A stretch of 64,000 nucleotides of DNA. It comes from Nocardiopsis sp. ATB16-24 (GTDB taxonomy: Bacteria > Actinomycetota > Actinomycetes > Streptosporangiales > Streptosporangiaceae). This document shows, piece after piece, positions 27,847 to 37,579 of the stretch. Both the position numbers and the translations under genes were made by a program. The stretch is from NCBI RefSeq assembly GCF_030271535.1, contig NZ_JASCXJ010000002.1:124001-188000 (forward strand), read 5' to 3'. Numbering within the stretch: position 1 is the stretch's first letter; every line of letters begins with the position of its first letter. The notes below the pieces were generated by a model that saw only the letters and a list, made by a program, of their open reading frames with translations, did no database searches and was not told the DNA's origin.

Positions 27847-29427
27847 GTGGACGATTCCGTGGTCTGGTCCATGGTGACCTTCGGCCTGTATCTCGCCGCC
27901 ATGGTGGCCATCGGGCTCTGGGCCTACAAGAACACCGCCTCGCAGTCGGACTTCGTGCTCGGAGGGCGGCGGCTCAACAGCTGGGTGGCGGCCCTGAGCG
28001 CCAACGCCAGCGACTTCAGCGGGTGGCTGCTGCTCGGCCTGCCCGGCGCCATCTACGTCTCCGGACTGGGGGAGGCCTGGATCGCCGTGGGCCTGGCCTG
28101 CGGCTTCGCCGGAAGCTGGATCATCCTCGCGCCCCGGCTGCGCGTGTACACCGAACGCGTCACCGACTCCCGGGCCGGAGGCGACTCCGACTCCCTGACC
28201 CTCTCCTCCTTCCTGGAGAACCGCTTCAACGACCCCACCCGCCTGCTGCGTGGGGTCTCCGCGGCCCTCATCCTCGTCTTCTACTTCTTCTACGTCGCCT
28301 CCGGCCTGGTGGCCGTGGCCGCCCTGTTCGACCAGGTCTTCGGCCTGGACCCCGGGCCCGCCATCGCCATCGGTGTGGGCATCATCGTGCTCTACACCGT
28401 GCTGGGCGGTTTTCTCGCCGTGTCGATGACGGACGTGGTGCAGGCGGCCATGATGTGGCTGGCCCTGCTGATCGTCCCGGTCATCGCGCTCACCGCGCTC
28501 GGCGGTTTCGGCGGTCTGTCCGAGGGGGTCTCGGAGAGGAGCACAGGACTGTTGTCGGCGGTCGGCGGCACCGCCCTCGACGCGGACCTGGGTCGGTGGG
28601 TGAGCACCGAGACCCTCGGCTGGGTCGTCATCGTCTCCGGTCTGGCATGGGGCCTGGGCTACTTCGGCCAACCGCACATCCTCGCCCGTTACATGGGCAT
28701 CCGCTCGGTTCGGGACATCCCCAAGGCCGCCGTGGTCAGTGTGACCTGGGCGGTCACCGCCATGTTCCTGGCCGTGACGGTCGGCTTCGTCGGCATCGCC
28801 CACTTCGACACCCCCCTCGCCGACCCCGAGCAGGTCTTCCCCCGTCTGATCGAGTCCCTGACGCACCCGCTGGTCGCCGGGCTGCTGCTCGCCGCGATCC
28901 TCGCCGCGGTCATGAGCACCGCGGACTCACAACTGCTGGTCGCCGCCTCGGCGCTCACCGAGGACGGCTACAAGGCCTTCGTGGACCGGGACGCCCACCC
29001 GAGGACGCTGCTGTGGATCAGTCGTCTCACCGTGGTGGCCGTGGCCCTGGCCGCCGCCGCCATCGCCCTGTGGGGAGACCGGTCGGTGATGGACCTGGTC
29101 GGTTACGCCTGGGCCGGGTTCGGGGCGGGCTTCGGTCCGGTGCTGGTGCTCTCGGTGTTCTGGAGGCGTATGACCTGGTCCGGCGCGCTCGCGGGCATGG
29201 TCGCGGGCGGTACGACCGCGATCCTCTGGGACCTCATCGACGAGCGGTTCCTCGGCCTTGGTCTGTACGCCATGGTCCCCGCGGTCGTCCTGAGCGTCGC
29301 CGCCATCCTCGTCTTCAACGGTCTGGCCAGGGTCAGCCCCCGGATGGAGAGCGACTTCGACCGTGTCGAGGCCGAAGTCCGCGGGGTCGGCTCCGGTTCC
29401 TCCTCCGGTGAGGGGGCCAGGCTCTGA
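27847..29427 (+). CDS. putP: Sodium/proline symporter (SSS family)
   Basis: The 526-residue membrane protein has about 13 transmembrane helices in the sodium:solute symporter pattern, with PutP-like signatures: FVLGGRRLNSWVAALSANASD, GLGYFGQPHILARYMGI and AAVMSTADSQLLVAAS. It should import proline with sodium; other SSS substrates cannot be ruled out. GTG 27847 follows AAAGGAGG at eight bases. No put catabolic genes are adjacent, which fits a nutrient or osmolyte uptake role. Confidence 0.88.
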   Translation: MDDSVVWSMVTFGLYLAAMVAIGLWAYKNTASQSDFVLGGRRLNSWVAALSANASDFSGWLLLGLPGAIYVSGLGEAWIAVGLACGFAGSWIILAPRLRVYTERVTDSRAGGDSDSLTLSSFLENRFNDPTRLLRGVSAALILVFYFFYVASGLVAVAALFDQVFGLDPGPAIAIGVGIIVLYTVLGGFLAVSMTDVVQAAMMWLALLIVPVIALTALGGFGGLSEGVSERSTGLLSAVGGTALDADLGRWVSTETLGWVVIVSGLAWGLGYFGQPHILARYMGIRSVRDIPKAAVVSVTWAVTAMFLAVTVGFVGIAHFDTPLADPEQVFPRLIESLTHPLVAGLLLAAILAAVMSTADSQLLVAASALTEDGYKAFVDRDAHPRTLLWISRLTVVAVALAAAAIALWGDRSVMDLVGYAWAGFGAGFGPVLVLSVFWRRMTWSGALAGMVAGGTTAILWDLIDERFLGLGLYAMVPAVVLSVAAILVFNGLARVSPRMESDFDRVEAEVRGVGSGSSSGEGARL

Positions 29428-29447
29428 CCCTCCCCACCGAGGCCACG

Positions 29448-29473
29448 GCCCCGGCAGGACCGTCTGCCGGGGC
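29448..29473 (+). terminator. Hairpin terminator after putP
   Basis: GCCCCGGCAG (29448-29457) and CTGCCGGGGC (29464-29473) form a perfect 10-bp stem 20 bases past the symporter stop. Confidence 0.75.
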
Positions 29474-29566
29474 ACGCACGCCCTGGTTCCCGGTTTCGGG
29501 TGTCCGTTCGGGTGCCCGATTCCTGGCGCTCTGGCGCGCTCGCCCCTGAAACGGTAGAACGGTGAC

Positions 29567-30151
29567 ATGTCGTCACTGACGGAACATCCAGCCGTGTGGA
29601 CCCGGACCGACGTCCCCGAAGGGCTCGGTCTGGGAACGCTCATCCCCGAGCCCGACGGTTACCGACTGGAGGCCGGGGAGACCGTCGTCATGGGGGAGGA
29701 GCGGTTCCTCACCCGCTTCACCGTCCGTACCGACCTGGCGTGGACCACACGCGGGGTGCGCGCCGAGGTCCTGTCCTCCCAAGGGCTGGAGAGCATCGCC
29801 CTCCACGTCCAGGGCGGCCACTGGACCGACGCCGAAGGCACGCCCCTGCCCGACCTGGTGGGCTGTCTGGACGTGGACGTGGCGGCCACCCCGCTCACCA
29901 ACACCCTCCCGATCCGGCGTCTGGGCCTGCGACCGGGCGAGCACCGCGACATCCAGGTGGCCTGGATCGACATCCCCTCCCTCCGGGTGCGCAGAGTCCG
30001 CCAGCGTTACATTCGCCACCCCGCGGAGGAGGGCCTGGAACGCTACACCTACCGTGACCCCCTCTACCGCGAGTACCGGCTGTCGGTGGACGGCGACGGC
30101 GTGGTCGTCGACTACGAGCGTTTCGCCCGTCGTCTGCGCAGTGGCGTGTGA
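29567..30151 (+). CDS. Putative glycolipid-binding family protein (DUF1089)
   Basis: The 194-residue cytosolic protein matches the putative glycolipid-binding family (PF06475). It shows alternating beta strands, RFLTRFTVRTDLAWTTRGVRAEV, CLDVDVAATPLTNTLPIRRL and a C-terminal RQRYIRHPAEEGLERYTY. The family name comes from structural resemblance, and its physiological role is unknown. It stands between putP and nadE on the same strand with terminators nearby, so it is probably its own unit. Confidence 0.78.
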   Translation: MSSLTEHPAVWTRTDVPEGLGLGTLIPEPDGYRLEAGETVVMGEERFLTRFTVRTDLAWTTRGVRAEVLSSQGLESIALHVQGGHWTDAEGTPLPDLVGCLDVDVAATPLTNTLPIRRLGLRPGEHRDIQVAWIDIPSLRVRRVRQRYIRHPAEEGLERYTYRDPLYREYRLSVDGDGVVVDYERFARRLRSGV

Positions 30152-30295
30152 GGGGCACGGCGCGTCCCTCGCCGTGCCGTCCGTCCCTCGCCGCCGCCCT
30201 CCCTCCGGCATGCCCGACCTCCACCCTGATCCCGCTCCGAACCGCCGAAGAGGCGATAATCAGCAGGCACACCACCACATCCACGGGGGACCGCA

Positions 30296-31126
30296 GTGAC
30301 CGACAACGAGTTGAGCCATGCCCGTCGCGACATCATCCGAGACCTCGCGGTCTCCGAGCACTTCGACGTGGACGTCGAGATCGAACGGCGCGTGGCCTTC
30401 CTCGCCGAGAGGCTGATCTCCACCGGTTCCACCGCACTGGTCCTGGGCGTCAGCGGCGGGGTCGACTCGCTCACCGTGGGTCGACTGTGCCGCATCGCGG
30501 TGGACCGTGCCCGGGAGAACGGTCACGAGTGCGAGTACGTCGCCATGCGTCTTCCGTACGGTGAACAGAAGGACGAGGACGACGCGGCCCGCGCGGTGGC
30601 CTTCACCGCTCCGGACCGTTGTCTCACCGTCGACGTCAAGCCCGCCACCGACACCATGGCCGAGACCCTGGCCGCCGCCGGTCTGACCTACGACAGCGAC
30701 TCCTCCGAGGACTTCGTCCTGGGCAACGTCAAGGCCAGGCAGCGCATGATCGCCCAGTACGCGGTCTCCGGCGCCGTACGCGGGCTGGTGGTCGGCACTG
30801 ACCACGCGGCCGAGGCGGTCACCGGTTTCTTCACCAAGTACGGCGACGGCGGTGTGGACCTCGTCCCGCTGGCAGGCCTGACCAAGCGTCGGGTGCGCGC
30901 GATCGTCGCCGCGCTGGGCGCCCCCGAGGACCTCGTGAACAAGGTGCCCACCGCCGATCTGGAGACGCTCACACCCCAGCGGTCGGACGAGGAGGCGCTC
31001 GGTCTGACCTACGAACAGATCGACGACTTCCTGGAGGGGCTTCCGGTACCGGAGCACGTGGAGGAGACCCTGGTGGGCCAGTACCGCAGGACCGCGCACA
31101 AGCGGGCCATGCCCACCACTCCCTGA
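30296..31126 (+). CDS. nadE: NH3-dependent NAD+ synthetase
   Basis: The 276-residue enzyme amidates deamido-NAD with ammonia and ATP, the last step of NAD synthesis. The PP-loop VLGVSGGVDSLTVG and the deamido-NAD region VLGNVKARQRMIAQY, TDHAAEAVTGFFTKYGDGG and LAGLTKRRVR are diagnostic. It lacks the glutaminase domain of NadE-Gln. GTG 30296 follows GGGGGA. Confidence 0.93.
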   Translation: MTDNELSHARRDIIRDLAVSEHFDVDVEIERRVAFLAERLISTGSTALVLGVSGGVDSLTVGRLCRIAVDRARENGHECEYVAMRLPYGEQKDEDDAARAVAFTAPDRCLTVDVKPATDTMAETLAAAGLTYDSDSSEDFVLGNVKARQRMIAQYAVSGAVRGLVVGTDHAAEAVTGFFTKYGDGGVDLVPLAGLTKRRVRAIVAALGAPEDLVNKVPTADLETLTPQRSDEEALGLTYEQIDDFLEGLPVPEHVEETLVGQYRRTAHKRAMPTTP

Positions 31127-31181
31127 GCCGCTTCGACACACGGACGTGCCCGTACGCGGTACCGTGTGCGAGACCTTCTCG

Positions 31182-31220
31182 GGAGGGAGGAGGCCGTCCC
31201 TGGGACGACCTCCTCCCTCC
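31182..31220 (+). terminator. Hairpin terminator after nadE
   Basis: GGAGGGAGGAGG (31182-31193) pairs with CCTCCTCCCTCC (31209-31220), with extra GTCC/GGAC pairing in the loop. Confidence 0.8.
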
Positions 31221-31479
31221 GTGTTCCACCCCATGGTGGTGCAGACACCACCCTTCGTGGGCGGGTCGGCCGCCGGCCCAAGAGTGGCGCCAGAACCATG
31301 GCGACCGCGGTCGGTCCAGGCCTAGGGTCGTCACGACGCGTCATCGGCCCTGGAGTTGGCGCGAACACGCCACCGGACACGTGCGAGAGCGTGCCCCCAT
31401 CCCCTGACCCGGTGCGGTGGAATCCCTGTGCGCACGCGTGCCCAGGACGTTCCCGCACGGGAAGACCAAGGAGCGGACG
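31221..31479. other. Spacer before the acyltransferase gene
   Basis: No coding frame or clear promoter is seen between the nadE terminator and the acyltransferase RBS. Confidence 0.4.
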
Positions 31480-32805
31480 ATGACCGTGAGCGCAGAACAG
31501 GAACCCGGAGGCGCGCCGCCGGCGTACCCCACCGCCACCGTGGCGGCGGCCCCCTCCCGGCCGCCGTCGGACACGGGCAGGGACAGGTTCCTCGACGTCG
31601 TCCGGCTCTTCGTCATGGCCCTGGTGGTCCTCCAACACTGGTGGCTGCCCGTCCTGGTGCGGGAGCAGGGCGGCCTCGACGCGGGCAGCGTCCTGACCTC
31701 CGAGGGCGGTTTCCTCCTGACCTGGGTCTCCCAGGTCATGCCGCTGATCTTCTTCGTCGGCGGCGCGGCCAACATGATCAGCTGGCGCTCGGCCCGTGGG
31801 CGGGGCGTGCCCGCGTCCACCTGGTTCGCCCGGCGGCTGCGCAGGCTCGCCTGGCCGGTGGTGCCGTTGGCGGTGGTGTGGATCGCGGCCTCGCACCTGC
31901 TGGTCCTGGGGGGCTCTCCCGTCCAACCGGTGCTCGTGGGCGCCGGGGCGGCGGGCATGGTGCTGTGGTTCCTGGCCGTGTACGTGCTGGTGGTCGTCGC
32001 GACCCCCGTGCTGGTCCGGGCGCAGGAGCGGTTCGGTGGATGGGTGCCGGTCGCGTTGTTGGGCGCCGCCGCGGTCGTGGACCTGACCCGGTTCGGAACG
32101 GACACGCAGTGGGTCGGCTATCTGAACGTGGCGTTCGTGTGGCTGGGTGTGCACCAGTTCGGTTTCGCCTACGCCCGCGGCACGATCCGCCGCCGTCACG
32201 CCGCGATGATGGCGGCGGGAGGCGGCCTGGCCGCGCTCGCCCTGGTGTTCGTCGGCCCGTACTCGCTGAACATGACGGGTGTCTTCGCCGCCGAGGACTC
32301 GAACGTGGCCCCGCCCACCCTGGTGCTGGCGGCGGTCGGCGTGCTCCAGGTCGGCGTCGCGGTGCTGTCGCGGGAACGGATCAGCGCGTGGACGCGGCAG
32401 CCGGGGCCGGCACGCCTGTTGGACCGTGTGTGCCCGCAACTGATGACGGTCTACCTGTGGCACATGCTGCCGATCAGTGTGGTGGCGGGCGTGGTGGTGT
32501 TCGGCCTGGGGATCGACACTCCGGAGCCGATGACGGGCCTGTGGCTGCTGTGGGGGCTGCTGGGCGCGGCGGTGCTGTTGCCGCTGATCGTGCCGCTGGC
32601 GCACTGGGCGGTGCGGTTCGAGACCCCGCCCGTGGCGCTGGAGGGCTCCCCCGGCATGGTCCGTGTCCTGATCGCGGCGGCCCTGATCGGCGGCGGGATG
32701 TTGACACTGACGGTGTGCGGACTGGGCCTGGGCCTGTCGCCGTTGCTCGGACTGCTGGCCGTGGTGGCGGGTGTGACGCTGACGAGGGACCCCGGCGGCG
32801 GTTGA
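31480..32805 (+). CDS. Acyltransferase family 3 membrane protein
   Basis: The 441-residue protein has about ten to eleven transmembrane segments and the Acyl_transf_3 (PF01757) pattern: RDRFLDVVRLFVMALVVLQHWW at the start with the catalytic-type His, then FFVGGAANMISWRSARGRG. The family O-acylates surface sugars, peptidoglycan or natural products; the substrate here is unknown. A Pro/Ala-rich cytosolic tail of about 45 residues precedes the first helix. ATG 31480 has AAGGAG six bases upstream. Confidence 0.83.
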   Translation: MTVSAEQEPGGAPPAYPTATVAAAPSRPPSDTGRDRFLDVVRLFVMALVVLQHWWLPVLVREQGGLDAGSVLTSEGGFLLTWVSQVMPLIFFVGGAANMISWRSARGRGVPASTWFARRLRRLAWPVVPLAVVWIAASHLLVLGGSPVQPVLVGAGAAGMVLWFLAVYVLVVVATPVLVRAQERFGGWVPVALLGAAAVVDLTRFGTDTQWVGYLNVAFVWLGVHQFGFAYARGTIRRRHAAMMAAGGGLAALALVFVGPYSLNMTGVFAAEDSNVAPPTLVLAAVGVLQVGVAVLSRERISAWTRQPGPARLLDRVCPQLMTVYLWHMLPISVVAGVVVFGLGIDTPEPMTGLWLLWGLLGAAVLLPLIVPLAHWAVRFETPPVALEGSPGMVRVLIAAALIGGGMLTLTVCGLGLGLSPLLGLLAVVAGVTLTRDPGGG

Positions 32806-32872
32806 CGGACACGGTGCCGCCCGTGGCGGTGAGGGTGTGGTGGTGCGCTTCGTATCGGGTAGGCGAGATCGC

Positions 32873-33727
32873 ATGGACCCGACACGTATCGCCTTCGAGG
32901 AACAGGGGAGCGGCAGCCCTCTGGTCCTCCTCCACGGCCTCGGCGACCGACGTCAGAGCTGGACCTCGGTGACGGACCTGCTCGCCGAGCACCACCGCGT
33001 CGTCTCCGTGGACCTGCCCGGGTTCGGCGCCACGCCCGCGCCCGCCCAGGACGAGCCCTACGACGTCCTCACCATGGCCGACGACGTCCAGAGGTTCTGT
33101 GAACTGCACGGATGGGACCGCCCACACCTGGCGGGCAACTCGCTCGGCGGGTCGATCGCCCTGGAACTGGGTGTGCGGGGCGTGGCCGCCTCGGTGACGG
33201 TGTTCTCCCCGGCCGGGTTCTCCGGCGACCTCGCCCGGTTCGGACTGCGTACGGTCGGAGCCCTGTCCCGGCTCGCGACCCATGTCCCGATGCCGGTCAA
33301 GGAGCGCCTCGCCGACACCGCCCCGGCCAGGGCCGTCGCGCGGATCGCCCTACGCGGCGACCCTTCCTCCCCCTCGGCCAAGGCCACCCGGTTCAGTGTC
33401 AGGGGGTTGCGGAAGGGATCTCCCTACATCCGGCTGGTGCCGCTGATCGCCGAGTACGAGTTCACGGCCCGACCCATCGAGTGTCCCGTCACCATCGCCT
33501 GGGGAGACCGGGACCGGACGCTCCTGCCGTCCAGTGCCCTCCAAGCCCACCGACGGGTGCCCAACGCGCGGATGGTCTCGTTGATCGGCAGCGGACACAT
33601 CCCCATGGCGGATGATCCGGTCACGGTCGTCGAGCACATCCGGTGGACCTGTCGCGCCGCCGAACGCGGCGGAGCCAGGGTCGCCGAGCGCAACGCCGCG
33701 GGTAGGGGTGGGGAGGCTAACAGCTGA
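32873..33727 (+). CDS. Alpha/beta hydrolase
   Basis: The 284-residue hydrolase has the oxyanion motif LLHGLGD, nucleophile elbow GNSLGGS, acid GDRDRT and catalytic His in GSGHIPM. No signal peptide is present. It acts on an unknown ester, lactone or C-C bond substrate. ATG 32873 is chosen because homologues start shortly before the first strand; the RBS is weak. Its 3' end overlaps the convergent SDR gene by 11 bases. Confidence 0.85.
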   Translation: MDPTRIAFEEQGSGSPLVLLHGLGDRRQSWTSVTDLLAEHHRVVSVDLPGFGATPAPAQDEPYDVLTMADDVQRFCELHGWDRPHLAGNSLGGSIALELGVRGVAASVTVFSPAGFSGDLARFGLRTVGALSRLATHVPMPVKERLADTAPARAVARIALRGDPSSPSAKATRFSVRGLRKGSPYIRLVPLIAEYEFTARPIECPVTIAWGDRDRTLLPSSALQAHRRVPNARMVSLIGSGHIPMADDPVTVVEHIRWTCRAAERGGARVAERNAAGRGGEANS

Positions 33728-34553
33728 AACCGCCGTCGGCGCTGATCACCTGTCCGGTGATCCACGCGGCCTCGTCGGTGGCCAACCACGCCATCAGCCT
33801 CGCCGGGTCGTCCGGCGTCCCCACCCTTCCCATGGGGAAGCGGGGAAGGAGGCGCCCCATGAGTTCGTCGTCGATGTAACCGGTCTGCACCGGCCCGGGG
33901 TCGACGGTGTTCACGGTGATGCCCCGGGGCCCCAGTTCGACGGCCAGGGTGGGCGTGATCTGGGCCAGGACGGCCTTGGCCGACGCGTACGCCACCTCAC
34001 CCGGCATACCGCCGTGGATCTGCCCGGAGGTCATGAACAGGACCCGGCCCCCGCGACGGCCGTCGTGCCGTGCGGCGAAGGCCTGGGCGAGCAGGAGGGG
34101 AGACCGGGCGTCCACCGCCCAGTGTCCGTCGAGCATCTCCGGAGTGACCCCGTCGAGCGGCGCGTCCCCACCGCTGCGGGCGTGATTGGCCACGAGGACG
34201 TCGAGGTGACCGAACTCGTCGACGGTCGCCTCGACCACCCGTGCGGACGCCTCGGGGTCCTCCAGGTCCGCAGCGACGTCGGCCACGCGTGCGTGGGGAT
34301 CGCCGAGCACGGCGCGCACTCCATCGAGGACGGCGTCGATGTCGTCACCGCCCCAGGGGAGTGCGACGTCGTGCGGCCGGTAGTGGTGCACCATCACCGA
34401 GGCGCCGTGGGCGGCCAGACGCCGGGCGATGGCGTAGCCGATACCGCCGCGCCTGCCGGCCCCCGTCACCAGGGCGGTCCGGTCGCGTAGGGGGAGGGGG
34501 TCGCGGGCGAGGTCGTCCTCCTGGGAGTGTGCCGGGGAACGCGCATGGGACAT
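33717..34553 (-). CDS. Short-chain dehydrogenase/reductase
   Basis: The 278-residue SDR has the nucleotide motif TGAGRRGGIGYA, a catalytic Ser near FMTSGQIHGG and the YASAK Tyr-Lys pair, followed by VNTVDPGPVQTG. The usual NNAG is NHARSGG. The substrate is unknown. ATG 34553 has a perfect AGGAGG RBS. It is convergent with the alpha/beta hydrolase gene and divergent from the AGE gene. Confidence 0.88.
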   Translation of the reverse strand: MSHARSPAHSQEDDLARDPLPLRDRTALVTGAGRRGGIGYAIARRLAAHGASVMVHHYRPHDVALPWGGDDIDAVLDGVRAVLGDPHARVADVAADLEDPEASARVVEATVDEFGHLDVLVANHARSGGDAPLDGVTPEMLDGHWAVDARSPLLLAQAFAARHDGRRGGRVLFMTSGQIHGGMPGEVAYASAKAVLAQITPTLAVELGPRGITVNTVDPGPVQTGYIDDELMGRLLPRFPMGRVGTPDDPARLMAWLATDEAAWITGQVISADGGFSC

Positions 34554-34836
34554 GGGAATCCTCCTGAGCAGTCGGGACGGGCGGTCGACGGTGTCGCCCC
34601 CAGGGGTGGCGCCACCGCCCGTGGGCGAGGGTGACTCTGTCAGACCGGAGCGCCCCTCGCACGAGGTTTTCCGGAGGCGGCCTGGAGCGGTACACGCCCC
34701 TTCCGCCCAGCGCGTGGGAATCCGCCGTGGTGGGGGCGGTGGCGCGCCCTGTCGGCCGAGGTCTTCGGGCTACCGCCGTGCCCGAGACGCGGGATAGCGT
34801 GTACTCGCGAACCGAGCCCTTCGAGGAGGCAGTGGA

Positions 34837-36117
34837 GTGACAGCATCGACACATCCGGTCCCGGGAAGCCCCGGCCGGCTGCGCGAGGAGGAACGGCGTC
34901 TGACCGGTTTCGCCGCGGGCTCCGTGGTCCTTGGCGGCTTCGGTCGACTCGACGCCGACGGGCGGGTGGAGGACCGTCCCGTCGCCACCTGGATCACCGC
35001 GCGGATGACCCACGTGTTCTCCCTCGCCCACCTCCGTGGCGACGCGGACGCCACGCGGCCGGCCGACCACGGCGTGGCCTCGCTGGCGAACGGCCCCCTG
35101 CGTGACGCGGAGTCGGGTGGATGGTTCGACCAGGCCCCGGACACGACCAGCGCGAACGCATTTCGGGAGCGCTCCCACGAGCTTCCTCGCAAGTCCGCCT
35201 ACGAGCACGCGTTCGTGGTCCTGGCCGCCTCCACCGCCACCGTCGCCGGCCGTCCCGGCGCCCGAGAACTGCTCGACGAGGCCCTGCGCGTGGTGGAGGA
35301 ACGCTTCTGGGAGGAGTCGGCGGGCGCCGTCCTGGAGAGCTGGGACGGCGGGTGGACCACCACCGAGGAGTATCGGGGGGCCAACAGCAACATGCACATG
35401 GTCGAGGCCTTCCTCGCCGCGGCCGACGCCACCGGTGACGTCCTGTGGGTCCGTCGCGCGCTCTCGATCACCGAACGGCTGATCCACGGCGTGGCCGCCG
35501 CACACGACTGGCGTCTGCCCGAGCATTTCACCCCGGATTGGAAGCCCGTCCCGGACTACAACCGGGATCGGCCCGACCACCCCTTCCGCCCCTTCGGCAG
35601 CACCACCGGTCACCTGCTCGAATGGGCGCGGCTGCTGGTCCACTTGGAGCTCGCGCTCTCCCGGGCCGGCGAGCCCGTCCCCGGCTGGCTGCGCACCGAC
35701 GCCGAGTCCCTGTTCGACCACGCCGTGCGACGCGGCTGGGCCGTGGACGGCGCCGACGGCTTCGTCTACACCCTCGACTGGCAGGACCGTCCGGTCGTGC
35801 GCGAGCGCATGCACTGGGTCGTGGCCGAGGCCGTGATGGCGGCTTGGGCCCTGGCCGAGCACACGGGCGAACCCTCCTACACCGACCTGTACGAGCGCTG
35901 GTGGGCCTACGCCGATCGGTACCACGTGGACCGTGCGCGCGGAAGCTGGCACCACGAGTTGGACCCCGACAACCGGCCCGTCTCGGGTGTGTGGTCGGGT
36001 AAGCCGGACGTCTATCACGCCTACCAGGCGACACTCCTGCCCCAGATCGGGCTGTCGACCTCCCTCGCGGCCGCGCTCGCGCCCGCCGACGCCCCCGTCC
36101 TCGGAGCGGACTCATGA
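34837..36117 (+). CDS. AGE-family sugar epimerase/isomerase
   Basis: The 426-residue (alpha/alpha)6-barrel protein shows AGE/YihS-type motifs: NMHMVEAFLAA, the HLLEWARLL His region, HWVVAEAVMAAW and SWHHELDPDNRP with SGKPDVYHAYQA. Family members interconvert mannose and fructose, or sulfoquinovose and related sugars. A PfkB kinase follows with a four-base overlap, so mannose (or lyxose-type) isomerisation followed by ketose phosphorylation is a sensible reading. GTG 34837 has GAGGAGG seven bases upstream. Confidence 0.83.
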   Translation: MTASTHPVPGSPGRLREEERRLTGFAAGSVVLGGFGRLDADGRVEDRPVATWITARMTHVFSLAHLRGDADATRPADHGVASLANGPLRDAESGGWFDQAPDTTSANAFRERSHELPRKSAYEHAFVVLAASTATVAGRPGARELLDEALRVVEERFWEESAGAVLESWDGGWTTTEEYRGANSNMHMVEAFLAAADATGDVLWVRRALSITERLIHGVAAAHDWRLPEHFTPDWKPVPDYNRDRPDHPFRPFGSTTGHLLEWARLLVHLELALSRAGEPVPGWLRTDAESLFDHAVRRGWAVDGADGFVYTLDWQDRPVVRERMHWVVAEAVMAAWALAEHTGEPSYTDLYERWWAYADRYHVDRARGSWHHELDPDNRPVSGVWSGKPDVYHAYQATLLPQIGLSTSLAAALAPADAPVLGADS

Positions 36118-37142
36118 GTACGCGCGAATCCCCGAACGACCGGACCTTCGTGACCGAACGGGCGGATGAGCGCGACGTCAGGCTCGTCGTGGTCGGTGAG
36201 AACGTCATGGACCTGCTGCCCACCGCCCACGGCGCGGACGTGTTGAAGGCGGCGCCCGGAGGAGGGCCGGCCAACACCGCGGTCGCGGCCGCACGGCTGG
36301 GCACGCCGACCCGGCTGCTCGCCCGGATCGGGTCGGACGGTTTCGGCGCGATGATCCGCGGGCGGTTGCTCTCCGAGGGGTTGGATCCGGCCGGTCTGCT
36401 GACCGCCGAGGAGCCGACGGCGTTGGCCCTGGCCACGCTCGCCCCGGACGGATCCGCCCGGTACGACTTCCGCATGGACGACGCCGCCGACTGGCGGTGG
36501 CGTCCGGAGGAGCTTCCCCGGCAGCTGGAACCGGGGGTGCGAGCCGTGCACGCCGCCTCGATCGCGCTGTTCCGTGAGCCGGGCGCCTCCCTGATCGAGG
36601 CGATGCTGCGTCGGGAGCACGAACGTGGAAGGGTCACGCTCACCCTGGACCCCAACATCCGACGGGACGTCATCGGTGATCACGACGCGGCCCGTGCGCT
36701 CGCCCTGCGACACGCGGCGCAGGCGCACCTGGTGAAGGCCAGCGACGAGGACCTGGCCTTCCTCTATCCGGACCTGTCCCCGGTGCGCGCGGCGCACGCC
36801 CTGGCCGCGTCGGGTCCGACGCTGGTGGTGGTGACCATGGGAGGCCAGGGCGCTCTCGCCGTCCTCCAGGGCATGGAGGTGTCGGTGGCCGCGCCGAGGG
36901 CGGAGGTGGCCGACACCGTGGGCGCGGGCGACTCCTTCATGGGCGCGTTGCTGAACTGGTTGGACCGTCACGACCTCGTGGGGGAGGAGCCGCGGGCCCG
37001 CCTGGCGGGGTTGGACCGGGCGGGTCTGACGGCCTTGGTGGAGTTCGCGGTCTCCGTGGCGGCGGTCACGGTGACCAGGGAGGGCGCCGACCCGCCCACC
37101 ATGGAGGAACTGCTCGGAGAGGGAACACCGGGCCAGGTGTGA
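36114..37142 (+). CDS. PfkB-family carbohydrate kinase (fructokinase-like)
   Basis: The 342-residue ribokinase-fold enzyme has PGGGPANTAVAAARLG near the N-terminus and the catalytic anion-hole motif DTVGAGDSFMGALL. Fructokinase is the most likely role beside the isomerase gene with which it is translationally coupled (ATGA). About 18 hydrophilic residues precede the fold. A strong terminator follows. Confidence 0.87.
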   Translation: MSTRESPNDRTFVTERADERDVRLVVVGENVMDLLPTAHGADVLKAAPGGGPANTAVAAARLGTPTRLLARIGSDGFGAMIRGRLLSEGLDPAGLLTAEEPTALALATLAPDGSARYDFRMDDAADWRWRPEELPRQLEPGVRAVHAASIALFREPGASLIEAMLRREHERGRVTLTLDPNIRRDVIGDHDAARALALRHAAQAHLVKASDEDLAFLYPDLSPVRAAHALAASGPTLVVVTMGGQGALAVLQGMEVSVAAPRAEVADTVGAGDSFMGALLNWLDRHDLVGEEPRARLAGLDRAGLTALVEFAVSVAAVTVTREGADPPTMEELLGEGTPGQV

Positions 37143-37158
37143 TCACCTGCGGTGGTCC

Positions 37159-37201
37159 CGCCCCGGCGTCGCTTGTCCCCGATCACGGTGACGCCGGGGC
37201 G
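37159..37201 (+). terminator. Hairpin terminator after the kinase gene
   Basis: CGCCCCGGCGTC (37159-37170) and GACGCCGGGGCG (37190-37201) form a perfect 12-bp stem 17 bases past the stop. Confidence 0.8.
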
Positions 37202-37579
37202 CCGTCGTCGTGGAGGAACGAGGGCGAGAGCCCTCCCCTTCTCCCGGTCGGACCTCCTCCAGACTCTTTTGGTGCCAAAAGTGGCAAAAAGTTCATGAAA
37301 GCTACTCTCTGACCTGTTTGTCGGAATCGCGGGTGCGTGGTCGCGCGTACGTTACGTCTTGATAACCGCCCCGAAGTCCGCTCCGGGGCTTCGGCGGGTG
37401 TTCTTCGTCACTCTCACGACGGCGGAATCGCAGGTGGGGCCGGGGGTTCGGTGTGATGAGCGCCTCGCGAAGACCTCCCGTGAGAGGCCCTCGGAGGCAT
37501 CCGTACGGGCATCGGTGAAACGACCAGTGTGCCCGCCCGCACCTGCCGGAACGGGGCGCCCTGTGCCAATGTGGGGCAC
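37202..37579. other. Upstream region of the LAL regulator
   Basis: No gene is seen. The only notable element is CTTTTGG-TG-CCAAAAG at 37266-37281 in a locally AT-richer stretch that may hold the regulator's promoter. Confidence 0.45.
37266..37281. promoter_or_regulatory. Inverted repeat CTTTTGG-TG-CCAAAAG, possible operator
   Basis: Seven-base perfect arms with a two-base spacer lie about 310 bases before the LAL regulator gene. It is followed by TGGCAAAAAG. The core resembles the centre of the inverted repeat at 58475-58490. Confidence 0.35.
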
